A stretch of DNA of 64,000 nt. Source: Candidatus Thermochlorobacteriaceae bacterium. GTDB lineage: Bacteria; Bacteroidota; Chlorobiia; Chlorobiales; Thermochlorobacteraceae. The number at the start of each line of letters is the position of its first letter. The stretch's first letter is position 1. The notes beneath the pieces are model-generated. The model was not told the origin of the DNA. It saw only the letters and a list, made by a program, of their open reading frames with translations, and searched no databases. A program made the translations under genes and the position numbers. Positions 19,162-26,598 of the stretch are shown here, piece after piece. Where the stretch lies: positions 1 to 64,000 of the forward strand of contig JAJUFC010000011.1 of assembly GCA_029263855.1 (NCBI GenBank), in the 5' to 3' direction.

Positions 19162-19374
19162 ATGAGGCACCGCGACACATTTCTCTTACGCTTGATTCAA
19201 ACCGATGAAAACACGTCAAGCGAAAAAACGGCGGAATTGTCAAAGGAGGGACAAACGCTGAAGATTTTTTTGCGGTCGGTTTCAACGGGCGAAGAAAAAG
19301 AGTTCGAGAGCTTAGACGCGCTTAAAGAGTTTCTTCGACTGTTTTTACAACTCAAACTAAATCAACAACCATGA
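19162..19374 (+). CDS. Small charged protein (70 aa) coupled to the downstream secreted protein
   Basis: A 70-residue acidic/basic protein with no membrane segment or signal peptide. It has a compact layout (TLKIFLRSVSTGEEKEFESL, then DALKEFLRLFLQ), reading as two strands and a helix. Its stop overlaps the start of the next gene in an ATGA, which supports real translation and coupling. The upstream ribosome site is weak. No family recognised. It could be a regulator or chaperone of the secreted neighbour, but nothing in the sequence shows that. Confidence 0.55.
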   Translation: MRHRDTFLLRLIQTDENTSSEKTAELSKEGQTLKIFLRSVSTGEEKEFESLDALKEFLRLFLQLKLNQQP

Positions 19375-20861
19375 AGCGACTTGCAACACTCTGCTCGGTA
19401 ATCTTTTTCATCACGCTTGGCGCATTCGCCAACGACGTGCAAGTGAGCGGCGTAACGCTCACCGGCGACAATCCAAACGGACAGCCAGCCTTCACCAATG
19501 TGCAGTTCAATCTCTCATGGAAAAACTCTTGGCGCGATGCCGGCGCGCCGTCCCCGACGGCAAATTGGGACGCTGTTTGGCTCTTCGTCAAGTTCAAAGA
19601 CGAATCGGGTTTCTATCGCCATGCCACGCTTTCAAGCAACCCCGCGCACCACAATGGGCAAGGATTCGCGGTCTCGCCCGCGCCCGACGGAAAAGGCGCG
19701 TTTATTCATCGCTCGCAAGCCGGCTCTGGCGATGTCAATTTGAACAACATTCAACTGCGTTGGACTTACGGCGTGGATATGACCGTTCCCATTGCCGCCG
19801 TGCAAGTGCAAGTCTTCGCCGTCGAGATGGTCTATGTGCCAGAAGCCGCGTTCTTCGTCGGCGATAGTTCCTTCGCAAACATCAACAATCAATTTGCGCG
19901 TGGCGGTTCTATTGAGCCTTTTCTCATCGCAAGCGAAAACGAACTGACGCTCGGCGGAACAAATACCAATAATCTCGCCAATCGGAACAATACGGGGGTT
20001 TCTACGTCCGACGACTTTGGGAACACGCAAACGCGCACGTTGCCTGCAACATTTCCAAAAGGATTTCGCGCGTTTTATTGCATGAAGTATGAACTCACCT
20101 TTGGGCAAATGGCGGATTTTTACAACAATCTTTCGGCGCAACAACTCTCTGCCATCGGCGGCGCGACGGCAAACTTAGTCGGCAACCGCACGGCAACTTT
20201 CACAGGAACGCATCCGAACCTCACCGCAAGCCGTCCCGATAGAGCCATCGCATATAACTTTTTGTCCGCGACGCGACGAGCCCTGCTTTACCTTGCATGG
20301 TCAGGATTAAGACCGATGACCGAACTTGAATTTGAGAAGGCGTGTCGCGGCGTTGAACGAGGCGTTCCCGACGAGTTCGCTTGGGGCAATGCGTCGGCGG
20401 TTGCCGCAACGTCTATCAGCGGCAACGAAGACGGAACGGAAACCATTACCAACGCGCAAGCCAATGTCAATTACAACAACGTAACGCTGACCAACGGCGA
20501 CGGTGGAACGGGCGCGTTGCGCGTTGGAATTTTTGCGCGAAGCGGCACAGGACGCACCCAAGCAGGCGCTTCTTACTACGGCATTATGGATTTGAGCGGC
20601 AACATCGAGGAAACCGTCGTAACCGTCGGAAACCAACAAGGACGCGCCTTTACAGGCGTTCACGGAAGTGGCAATCTGAACCCCAGCGGCGGATTGCTCG
20701 GCAATGAAGTGTCGGACTGGTCTAATTTGGCAAACGGCATTGGCTTAACAGTCAGAGGCGGAAATTGGAACGATTCCTTCCTCAGAATCAGAGTCTCCGA
20801 CCGAGCAAGACCGGGAACAAACGGAGAAAATAATTTAAGAGGCGTTAGAACCGCACCTTAA
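19371..20861 (+). CDS. Secreted formylglycine-generating-enzyme-like (SUMF1/FGE fold) protein
   Basis: A 496-residue protein with a signal peptide (residues 1-20, ATLCSVIFFITLGAFA). Residues ~22-150 form a beta-rich N-terminal domain unknown to me (WDAVWLFVKFKD, LRWTYGVDM). From VEMVYVPEAAFFVGD onward it has the FGE-sulfatase fold: FRAFYCMKYELTFGQMADF, RPMTELEFEKACRG, GNIEETVVTVG, and the closing RGGNWNDSFLRIRVSDRAR with NNLRGVRTA. The paired active-site Cys residues of true formylglycine-generating enzymes are not evident, so a binding or structural role is more likely than sulfatase maturation. It has no T9SS tail itself, but is followed 42 bases later by a T9SS cargo protein. Coupled to the 70-residue gene upstream. 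Confidence 0.82.
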   Translation: MKRLATLCSVIFFITLGAFANDVQVSGVTLTGDNPNGQPAFTNVQFNLSWKNSWRDAGAPSPTANWDAVWLFVKFKDESGFYRHATLSSNPAHHNGQGFAVSPAPDGKGAFIHRSQAGSGDVNLNNIQLRWTYGVDMTVPIAAVQVQVFAVEMVYVPEAAFFVGDSSFANINNQFARGGSIEPFLIASENELTLGGTNTNNLANRNNTGVSTSDDFGNTQTRTLPATFPKGFRAFYCMKYELTFGQMADFYNNLSAQQLSAIGGATANLVGNRTATFTGTHPNLTASRPDRAIAYNFLSATRRALLYLAWSGLRPMTELEFEKACRGVERGVPDEFAWGNASAVAATSISGNEDGTETITNAQANVNYNNVTLTNGDGGTGALRVGIFARSGTGRTQAGASYYGIMDLSGNIEETVVTVGNQQGRAFTGVHGSGNLNPSGGLLGNEVSDWSNLANGIGLTVRGGNWNDSFLRIRVSDRARPGTNGENNLRGVRTAP

Positions 20862-20903
20862 GTTAAGCCACAAAAGAACAGTTTTAGTAACATGGAGCAA
20901 TCT

Positions 20904-21719
20904 ATGAAAAAACAGATTTTGCTTTTTCTGGCAACCCTGCTCGCGTCTGAATGGCTTGTTGCTCAAAAATTTCAAGGCGGCAGTTTTGATGGAAGCGCGG
21001 GCGTAACATCGGGGGTAATCACTTTGGTAGGCAGTCCGACAAGTTACGCATACACAAATCCACGTTTTTTCGGTGGAAGTTTTGATGGAAGCGCGAGCGT
21101 GGCGTCGGGGGTAATCACATTGGTAGGCAGTCCGACAAGTTACGCATACACAAATCCACGTTTTTTCGGTGGAAGTTTTGACGGAAGCGCGAGCGTGGCG
21201 TCGGGGGTAATCACTTTGGTTGGAACTCCAACAAGTTATGCCTACACGAATCCTCGTTTTTTCGGAGGCAGTTTTGATGGATTCAGTTCAATCATCTCTG
21301 ATACCCTTACGCTGAACGGGGAAAGCGCGGCGTTTGTCTATTCCAATCCGCGTTTTTTCGGAGGCAGTTTTAGTGGCACATCAACCATTCGCGGCGATAG
21401 CGTCTTTACGCTTGATGTAGAAGAGAAAACGCCAAGCGTAAGAATTCCGAAAGATTACGCGCTGGCGCAGAACTATCCTAACCCGTTTAATCCAACAACC
21501 ATCATTCAGTATGATTTGCCCACCGCAAGCCAAGTTTGCTTGGAACTTTTCGATGTGCTTGGACGGAAAGTCGCAACGCTCATCAATGCGAAGCAGTCCG
21601 TAGGAACGCATGCTTACACGCTACGCGCATCAGCTTTTGCGTTGGCATCGGGCGTTTATTTCTATCGCTTGCAGGCTGGGGAGTATGTTCAGACGCGAAA
21701 AATGGTTTTGATAAAGTGA
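20904..21719 (+). CDS. Small T9SS cargo protein with 32-residue tandem repeats
   Basis: The ATG at 20904 is preferred over one 12 bases upstream because a ggag site (20895-20898) lies just ahead of it; the product is then 271 residues. The signal peptide is KKQILLFLATLLASEWLVA. It is followed by five units of 32 residues starting FFGGSFDG and ending YAYTNPR; the first three are almost identical, the fourth and fifth have diverged. The final ~85 residues are the type A T9SS sorting domain (QNYPNPFNPTTII to RKMVLIK). Each unit probably adds strands to a beta-stack. Function unknown; the modular repeats suggest a surface protein whose length varies by unit gain or loss. Confidence 0.8.
   Translation: MKKQILLFLATLLASEWLVAQKFQGGSFDGSAGVTSGVITLVGSPTSYAYTNPRFFGGSFDGSASVASGVITLVGSPTSYAYTNPRFFGGSFDGSASVASGVITLVGTPTSYAYTNPRFFGGSFDGFSSIISDTLTLNGESAAFVYSNPRFFGGSFSGTSTIRGDSVFTLDVEEKTPSVRIPKDYALAQNYPNPFNPTTIIQYDLPTASQVCLELFDVLGRKVATLINAKQSVGTHAYTLRASAFALASGVYFYRLQAGEYVQTRKMVLIK
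20970..21353 (+). repeat. In-frame 96-bp tandem repeats
   Basis: Four units of exactly 96 bases start at 20970, 21066, 21162 and 21258, with a shorter fifth remnant from 21354. Units 1-3 are nearly identical at the DNA level, including silent positions, which points to recent duplication; unit 4 is clearly older. The frame is preserved throughout (32 codons per unit). Confidence 0.9.
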
Positions 21720-21781
21720 GCAAAAATTCCCCCACGCCTCCCTAAATTCAACGGTCTTTTTCTCCAAAAACGTTCACAACG

Positions 21782-22066
21782 ATGACCGTATTTCGCGCCG
21801 TTGTCATTATCCTTCTTGCGCTTGCCGCGCTTCCAATGCCGATTGGATACTATGCGATTGTAAGAATCGCGGTTACGAGTTACTGCGTCGTTGAAGCGAT
21901 ATATGCCTACGAGCAACGCCGCACCGCCTTGACGGTTGCCTTCATCATCGTTGCGATACTTTTCAATCCAATCATTAAGGTGGGATTTCCAAAAGAAATC
22001 TGCGCGGTCATTGACCTTGCGTTAGCGGGATTCTTGTTTGTGAAGCGAAATCAACTCAAACCATAG
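21782..22066 (+). CDS. Small membrane protein, DUF6804-like
   Basis: A 94-residue protein with three or four hydrophobic segments (FRAVVIILLALAALPMP; YAIVRIAVTSYCVVEAIYAY; LTVAFIIVAILFNPI; VIDLALAGFLFV). The pattern 'LPMPIGYYAIVRIAV' and 'ILFNPI.KV.F.KEIW/C..IDL' matches a widespread small family (DUF6804, by recollection). Function unknown. It starts 62 bases after the T9SS repeat protein and may be an independent unit. Confidence 0.7.
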   Translation: MTVFRAVVIILLALAALPMPIGYYAIVRIAVTSYCVVEAIYAYEQRRTALTVAFIIVAILFNPIIKVGFPKEICAVIDLALAGFLFVKRNQLKP

Positions 22067-22105
22067 CGGCAAATTCAATTCTGAATACGACTTAACATCG
22101 GCAAA

Positions 22106-22155
22106 TAAACGCTTTGGACGAATTTAATCGCATCTCATTAAAAACAAAGCGTTTA
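22106..22155. repeat. Perfect 11-bp inverted repeat in the leader of the Rieske/cytochrome b cluster
   Basis: taaacgctttg at 22106-22116 is matched by its exact reverse complement at 22145-22155, with a 28-base spacer. It lies about 140 bases before the first gene of the cluster and has no T-run, so it looks like an operator or a leader hairpin rather than a terminator. The spacing is long for a dimeric repressor site. The rest of the 22067-22293 gap shows nothing I can name. Confidence 0.4.
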
Positions 22156-22293
22156 AGAATTGAGGAAAGGCGCGTCGAAAGTCAAAATTTAATTTTGAAA
22201 TCAGCGCAACATAGGCGAACTTGTAGCGTTTTTGAATGCCTTCGCGTCGTTCAAAAATGAGCAGTAACCAAGAACTTTATCCGCAGTAGTAGT

Positions 22294-23454
22294 ATGACCT
22301 ATCCTTTTCCTGTCTCCGACCCAATTCCTTTGCCTGCGCCCGTTTGGCTTTTCAAGATATTAAATATCGTAACGCTCGGATTGCACTTCGTCGCGTTAGA
22401 AATTTTGATTGGAGGATTGCTGATAGTCGCAATCCTTAATTATTTCGGCACGCGGCAGGGCGCAAGATTGGAGTTGAATCAATCCGCAAGTCTGATGGCG
22501 CGTCGCTTGCCGATTGTGATGACCTACGTCATCAACTTGGGCGTGCCGCCGCTTCTTTTCACGCAGGTGCTTTACGGGCAAGCCCTTTACACGAGTAGCG
22601 TTTTGATTGGATTGTGGTGGATTTCTGTTATTGCAATACTAATGCTTACCTATTGGCTTCTTTACAAAGTCGCCGAAAAAACAGAAACGAACCAAAGCGC
22701 GTGGCATCTCGCAATCGGTTCGTGGCTTTTGATTGGGCTTATCGCCCGAATTTATTCCACGAACTTCACGCTTATGCTTCGCCCTGAAGATTGGCAATCG
22801 CTCTACGAAAATTCCGCATTAGGCGCAGCGCTCCCGATGAGCGACCCGACAACCACGCCAAGATGGATCATGATGCTAACAGGCGGATTTGCTGTGGCGG
22901 GCATCTGGATGGTTTGGCTCTCAACAACCTCAAAAACCAGCGAAACCGTTGGAGCCTACTTGAACGGATTAGGCGGAAAAATTGCCGCCGCCTTCTTCGC
23001 GCTTCAACTGGGCGCGGCGTATTGGGTATTTCTCGCGCAACCCGATGCCGTCAAAGAGCAACTCACCTCGCAATCGCTTTACCTTATCGCGGGTTATGGT
23101 TGGATCGCGATAACGGTCGCGTTGATTGCGATTTCCGTCTTGGCGATTGTTCGCAAACCCTCGCTTCTCTTATCGTGGGGCGGAGCAGTCGCGGTTTTGC
23201 TCTCAATGCTCTCAATGGTGCTTTATCGCGATGGAATTCGAGACATCACGCTTCTTACCAAAGGGTTCGATGTTTGGGAGAGAAATGTCGTTACGAACTG
23301 GTCCGTCGTGGTGATTTTCCTCGTGCTCTTCGTGGTTGGATTGGGCATCATTGGTTGGCTCTTATCGGTCGTGATGCGCTCCAAAGAAGAGCAAGAGATG
23401 ACATTGAATCCGTCATTTGCAACTGAATCAACAAAGAAGGAGATGACAAAATGA
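22294..23454 (+). CDS. CydA-like polytopic membrane protein (cytochrome bd superfamily, divergent)
   Basis: A 386-residue protein with about nine hydrophobic helices. Helix 1 (ILNIVTLGLHFVALEILIGG) has His31 followed nine residues later by a Gly pair. That is the same spacing as E. coli CydA His19 and its Gly, and as the protein at the end of this cluster, so I read it as a divergent CydA paralogue. The other classical bd ligands, the Q-loop and the GRQPW motif are not evident, and there is no CxxCH. It may be a structural partner with a single heme or none, like CydA' in two-CydA complexes. Its stop overlaps the Rieske start (ATGA). The family assignment rests on by-eye comparison of helix 1 and on context. 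Confidence 0.6.
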   Translation: MTYPFPVSDPIPLPAPVWLFKILNIVTLGLHFVALEILIGGLLIVAILNYFGTRQGARLELNQSASLMARRLPIVMTYVINLGVPPLLFTQVLYGQALYTSSVLIGLWWISVIAILMLTYWLLYKVAEKTETNQSAWHLAIGSWLLIGLIARIYSTNFTLMLRPEDWQSLYENSALGAALPMSDPTTTPRWIMMLTGGFAVAGIWMVWLSTTSKTSETVGAYLNGLGGKIAAAFFALQLGAAYWVFLAQPDAVKEQLTSQSLYLIAGYGWIAITVALIAISVLAIVRKPSLLLSWGGAVAVLLSMLSMVLYRDGIRDITLLTKGFDVWERNVVTNWSVVVIFLVLFVVGLGIIGWLLSVVMRSKEEQEMTLNPSFATESTKKEMTK

Positions 23455-23945
23455 ACGTGAATAAAACGCTTACGCACACAAACGGAGCAGATACTGATGC
23501 AGGCGACTTGATGTCGCGACGCACTTTTGCAAAAGTCTTATTCGGTGGCGTTGGCTTATGCTATGCGGGTGCAATCGGCTATCCTATTTATCGTTACCTT
23601 GCCTCGCCGATTGAACGAAGCATGGAATCTACGAAGGTCTCCGAAGTTTCATTGCCCGATGCGGCAAAGTTGGAACCAGGAGCGGCGATGATGTTCAAGT
23701 TCGGCGCAAAGCCCGCAATGCTGATTCATCATAAAGACGACACTTGGTCGGCGATGGAAGCCGTTTGCACGCATCTCGCCTGCACGGTGCAGTATCAAGC
23801 CGAAGAAAATCGAATCTACTGCGCCTGCCACGGCGGCGTGTATGACATTAAAACTGGCGCGGCAGTTTCAGGACCGCCGCCGAAAGGGTTGAAAGCGTTT
23901 AATGTCAAAGTTCAAGATGGGGCGGTTATCGTCTCAAAAGCGTAA
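23451..23945 (+). CDS. Rieske [2Fe-2S] protein
   Basis: A 164-residue membrane-anchored Rieske protein that takes electrons from quinol at the outer side of a cytochrome b. Near the N-terminus is a Tat-like SRRTFAKVLFGG followed by a hydrophobic anchor (residues ~24-50). The cluster-binding boxes are C106-T-H108-L-A-C111 and C124-A-C126-H127-G-G: ligands C106, H108, C124 and H127, with C111-C126 as the structural disulfide. The GPPP turn (residues ~143-146) typical of these proteins is present. Coupled by ATGA to the preceding membrane protein and 28 bases ahead of cytochrome b. Confidence 0.93.
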   Translation: MNVNKTLTHTNGADTDAGDLMSRRTFAKVLFGGVGLCYAGAIGYPIYRYLASPIERSMESTKVSEVSLPDAAKLEPGAAMMFKFGAKPAMLIHHKDDTWSAMEAVCTHLACTVQYQAEENRIYCACHGGVYDIKTGAAVSGPPPKGLKAFNVKVQDGAVIVSKA

Positions 23946-23973
23946 TTGAAAAACCTTAAAACTTTGAAGCAGT

Positions 23974-25053
23974 ATGGCAAAGTTAATCGCATCGCTTTAC
24001 GGGTGGGTTGATGAGCGTTTGGGATTGGAGGAAATGCTCAAATTTGCGAAGAAGAAAACCGTTCCCGTCCATAAGCATTCGTTTTGGTATTACTGGGGCG
24101 GCATTTCGCTCTTCTTCTTTATCGTTCAAGCCTTTACAGGCGTGTTGCTCCTCGTTTATTATCGCCCTGGACCAGACGCATATGAATCCGTCCGACAAAT
24201 CACCTACGAAATTCACTTTGGGTGGCTGATTCGCTCGGCGCACTCGTGGTCGGCGAATTTGATGGTGGCATCGGTGTTCATTCACATGTTCTCGGTCTAC
24301 TTCATGAAAGCCTATCGTGCTCCGCGCGAGTTTGGGTGGTGGAGCGGCATGCTCTTGCTCATCATCACGCTCTTGTTTGGATTTAGCGGATACCTGCTCC
24401 CGATGGACGAACTCGCCTACTTTGCCACAAAAGTTGGGCTTGAAATTCCAAACGCGCTGCCGATTATCGGTGAGCCAATGACCAACCTCTTTCGTGGCGG
24501 CTTGGAAGTCGGCGAACTGACGGTTCAACGCTTCTTCGCGCTCCACGTGGTTGTCATGCCCGCGCTCTTCCTGCCGATTCTCGTTTTTCATCTGTGGCTA
24601 GTGCAGAAGCACGGAAACGCCACGATTCCAAGCGAAGCCGAAAAGCCAAAAAGTGAGCAAAAGTCAATTCCGTTTTTCCCGAACTTTTTGATGAACGACC
24701 TTGCGATGTGGCTTATCGCGCTGAACGTGATGGCTCTTTTTGCCTCGCTCTTTCCTTGGGACTTGGGCGAAGTCGCCGACCCGCTCAAACCTGCGCCCAC
24801 AGGCATTCACCCCGAATGGTATTTTATGAGCGCGTTTCAGCTCCTCAAAATTATGGGAAATCTATTTCCGGGAGCATTAGGAGAAGGGTTGGGTATTTCC
24901 ATCTTCACGCTCGGATTGCTACTATGGACGCTGATTCCGCTCTACGACGGAAAGAATGAAAAGGGCAGACGCGCCCGCAACGCCACCTACTTTGGACTCA
25001 TTGCGCTCGGCGTGTTCGCGATTACGACGATTTGGGGATATATGGTGCTGTAA
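23974..25053 (+). CDS. Cytochrome b (b6-type, fused to subunit IV-like half)
   Basis: A 359-residue diheme cytochrome b with eight or so membrane helices, the quinol-oxidising core of a Rieske/cytochrome b complex. Heme ligands: His90 and His104 in helix B, His191 and His206 in helix D. The 15-residue step of the second pair is the b6 rather than the mitochondrial b spacing. The PEWY motif of the quinol-oxidation site is at 281-284, in the part equivalent to subunit IV (PetD), so b6 and IV are one polypeptide. The Cys that binds the extra heme ci in b6f (position ~39, FWYYWGG) is replaced by Tyr. It sits between the Rieske gene and a CydA-like cytochrome c fusion. Confidence 0.93.
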   Translation: MAKLIASLYGWVDERLGLEEMLKFAKKKTVPVHKHSFWYYWGGISLFFFIVQAFTGVLLLVYYRPGPDAYESVRQITYEIHFGWLIRSAHSWSANLMVASVFIHMFSVYFMKAYRAPREFGWWSGMLLLIITLLFGFSGYLLPMDELAYFATKVGLEIPNALPIIGEPMTNLFRGGLEVGELTVQRFFALHVVVMPALFLPILVFHLWLVQKHGNATIPSEAEKPKSEQKSIPFFPNFLMNDLAMWLIALNVMALFASLFPWDLGEVADPLKPAPTGIHPEWYFMSAFQLLKIMGNLFPGALGEGLGISIFTLGLLLWTLIPLYDGKNEKGRRARNATYFGLIALGVFAITTIWGYMVL

Positions 25054-25088
25054 TCTATTCAAAATAAAAGACTTAAAAAGGAGTAACT

Positions 25089-26513
25089 ATGAACTATCCA
25101 GTTTGGGATGTGCCGATAATCGGAAGTGGTTGGGTTATTGGCATTATCGCAATTTTTCATACGCTCATTTCGCAGTTCGCTGTTGGCGGCGGACTCTACC
25201 TCGCGCTTGCGGAGCATAAAGCCCTCAAAGACGGTCGGAACGATTGGTTTCCGATGCTCCGAAAGCACTCCAAATTCTTTTTGATTGTAACAGGGGTGTT
25301 CGGCGCGGTTTCAGGCGTTGGAATTTGGTTCGCGATTGGTCTTGCCAATCCTGAATCTACCAGCACGCTGATTCATAATTTCGTCTTCGGTTGGGCAATG
25401 GAATGGGTGTTCTTCATCATTGAACTGACCGCCGCGGCAGTTTATTACTATACTTGGGGCAAAATTCCGAACAAACTTCACAATCAAGTCGGTTGGCTCT
25501 ATGCGATTGCATCGTTCTTCACATTGGTGATTATCAACGGCATTTTAACCTTTATGCTCACGCCCGGCGACGCTTGGATTGAAGTGGCAGGCACGGGAGC
25601 AGAGGCAAGCCGTTTCTGGCATGCGTTCTTCAACCCAACTTATTTCCCGAGCCTCTTCCTAAGAATCCTCGTGTGCATTTCGCTTGCAGGCATTTGGGCG
25701 TTGCTTTCTTACAGCCAAATGAACGAACAGCCGCAAACCAAAGCCGAGATGATTACGTGGAGTTCGAAGTGGCTTATTCCGTCCTTTGTCTTGATGCCAT
25801 TTTTCTTTGCGTGGTATTTAGCAAGCATTCCCGAAGTGAATCGCCAGTTGCTTCAATTTGGCATTGCAACAATCGGAAGCGGAGCATTTACTCAAGTTAC
25901 TCGGATTGCGCTTTTAGTGGTGATGACAACCGCCACAATCGTTGGCGTTGTGTATTTCTTCGTGCGTCGCGCCCCCGAAGATTTTTCCTTCGGGCATGGC
26001 GTTGCGGTTCTGCTTTTAGCGGCGGTTGCGACAGCGTCCTCTGAATATGCGCGCGAAACTTTGCGCAAGCCGTATTCTATCGCTCGACATATGTATTCCA
26101 ACGGCATTCGTCAAGCCAACGTGGCTCAACTCAATCAAGACGGCTATTTGACGAAGTCGCATTGGACGCGCCGCGTCGAAGGCGATGCGCAAACCCCCGA
26201 AGTGATTTTAGCCAACGGCGAAGCGATGTTTCGCGGACAATGCCTTGCCTGCCACACCGAAACAGGCTATCGCGCGATGAAAAAGTACCTCAATGGGCGG
26301 AGCAACGAATCCATCGCAAATTTGATGAAAACCCTGCATGAGTATAAACCAGATTCGCCTTACAGAGCCTACATGCCACAGTTGGCAGGTAAAGCCGATG
26401 AAATCGCATCACTCGCCGATTATCTTGACTATCGCGTCAATGGCAAAGCGAGCCGAATCGCTGAACTCATCAAAGCGCGAGAGGAGCGCGAAAAAGTTGT
26501 TGAAGCGCGTTGA
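25089..26513 (+). CDS. CydA-like oxidase subunit fused to a cytochrome c domain
   Basis: A 474-residue membrane protein preceded by a strong ribosome site (aaaaaggag). Residues ~12-345 align by eye with cytochrome bd subunit I: His24 then Gly33 in helix 1 (as CydA His19), Glu112 and the following W-G-K in helix 3 (as Glu107), the FNP segment at 181-183, and E-T-L-R-K-P-Y at 323-329 in place of GRQPW. Where CydA has His186, the heme b558 ligand, this protein has Leu191/Arg192, and there is no long Q-loop. A monoheme cytochrome c domain follows, with C385-L-A-C-H389 and a likely axial Met429 (YMPQLAG). It probably receives electrons at heme c from the Rieske/cytochrome b and reduces O2, but that activity is inferred. 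Confidence 0.8.
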   Translation: MNYPVWDVPIIGSGWVIGIIAIFHTLISQFAVGGGLYLALAEHKALKDGRNDWFPMLRKHSKFFLIVTGVFGAVSGVGIWFAIGLANPESTSTLIHNFVFGWAMEWVFFIIELTAAAVYYYTWGKIPNKLHNQVGWLYAIASFFTLVIINGILTFMLTPGDAWIEVAGTGAEASRFWHAFFNPTYFPSLFLRILVCISLAGIWALLSYSQMNEQPQTKAEMITWSSKWLIPSFVLMPFFFAWYLASIPEVNRQLLQFGIATIGSGAFTQVTRIALLVVMTTATIVGVVYFFVRRAPEDFSFGHGVAVLLLAAVATASSEYARETLRKPYSIARHMYSNGIRQANVAQLNQDGYLTKSHWTRRVEGDAQTPEVILANGEAMFRGQCLACHTETGYRAMKKYLNGRSNESIANLMKTLHEYKPDSPYRAYMPQLAGKADEIASLADYLDYRVNGKASRIAELIKAREEREKVVEAR

Positions 26514-26557
26514 AAAAGGACATTGAAAAAGGATAGGGTAACTCACACATTAACATC

Positions 26558-26592
26558 GGGCGACTGAATAAAAAGGTCGCCCTTTGTATTTT
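26558..26592 (+). terminator. Rho-independent terminator of the Rieske/cytochrome b/CydA-like operon
   Basis: A 7-bp stem (gggcgac 26558-26564 with gtcgccc 26576-26582), 11-base loop, followed by tttgtatttta. It lies between this operon and a convergent DNA glycosylase gene and may act in both directions. Confidence 0.8.
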
Positions 26593-26598
26593 ATTCAA

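Noticed and set aside
19004-19285. Minus-strand frame of 93 codons between rho and the FGE-like gene
   Set aside because: It overlaps the small plus-strand gene, has no start context and shows no protein-like pattern.
19371-20861. FGE-like protein as target of a diversity-generating retroelement
   Set aside because: Its C-terminal fold is of the right class, but no reverse transcriptase, template repeat or accessory gene is visible in the window.
20970-21353. Tandem repeats as a possible CRISPR array
   Set aside because: The 96-base units are contiguous without variable spacers, stay in frame and lie inside a secreted protein gene.
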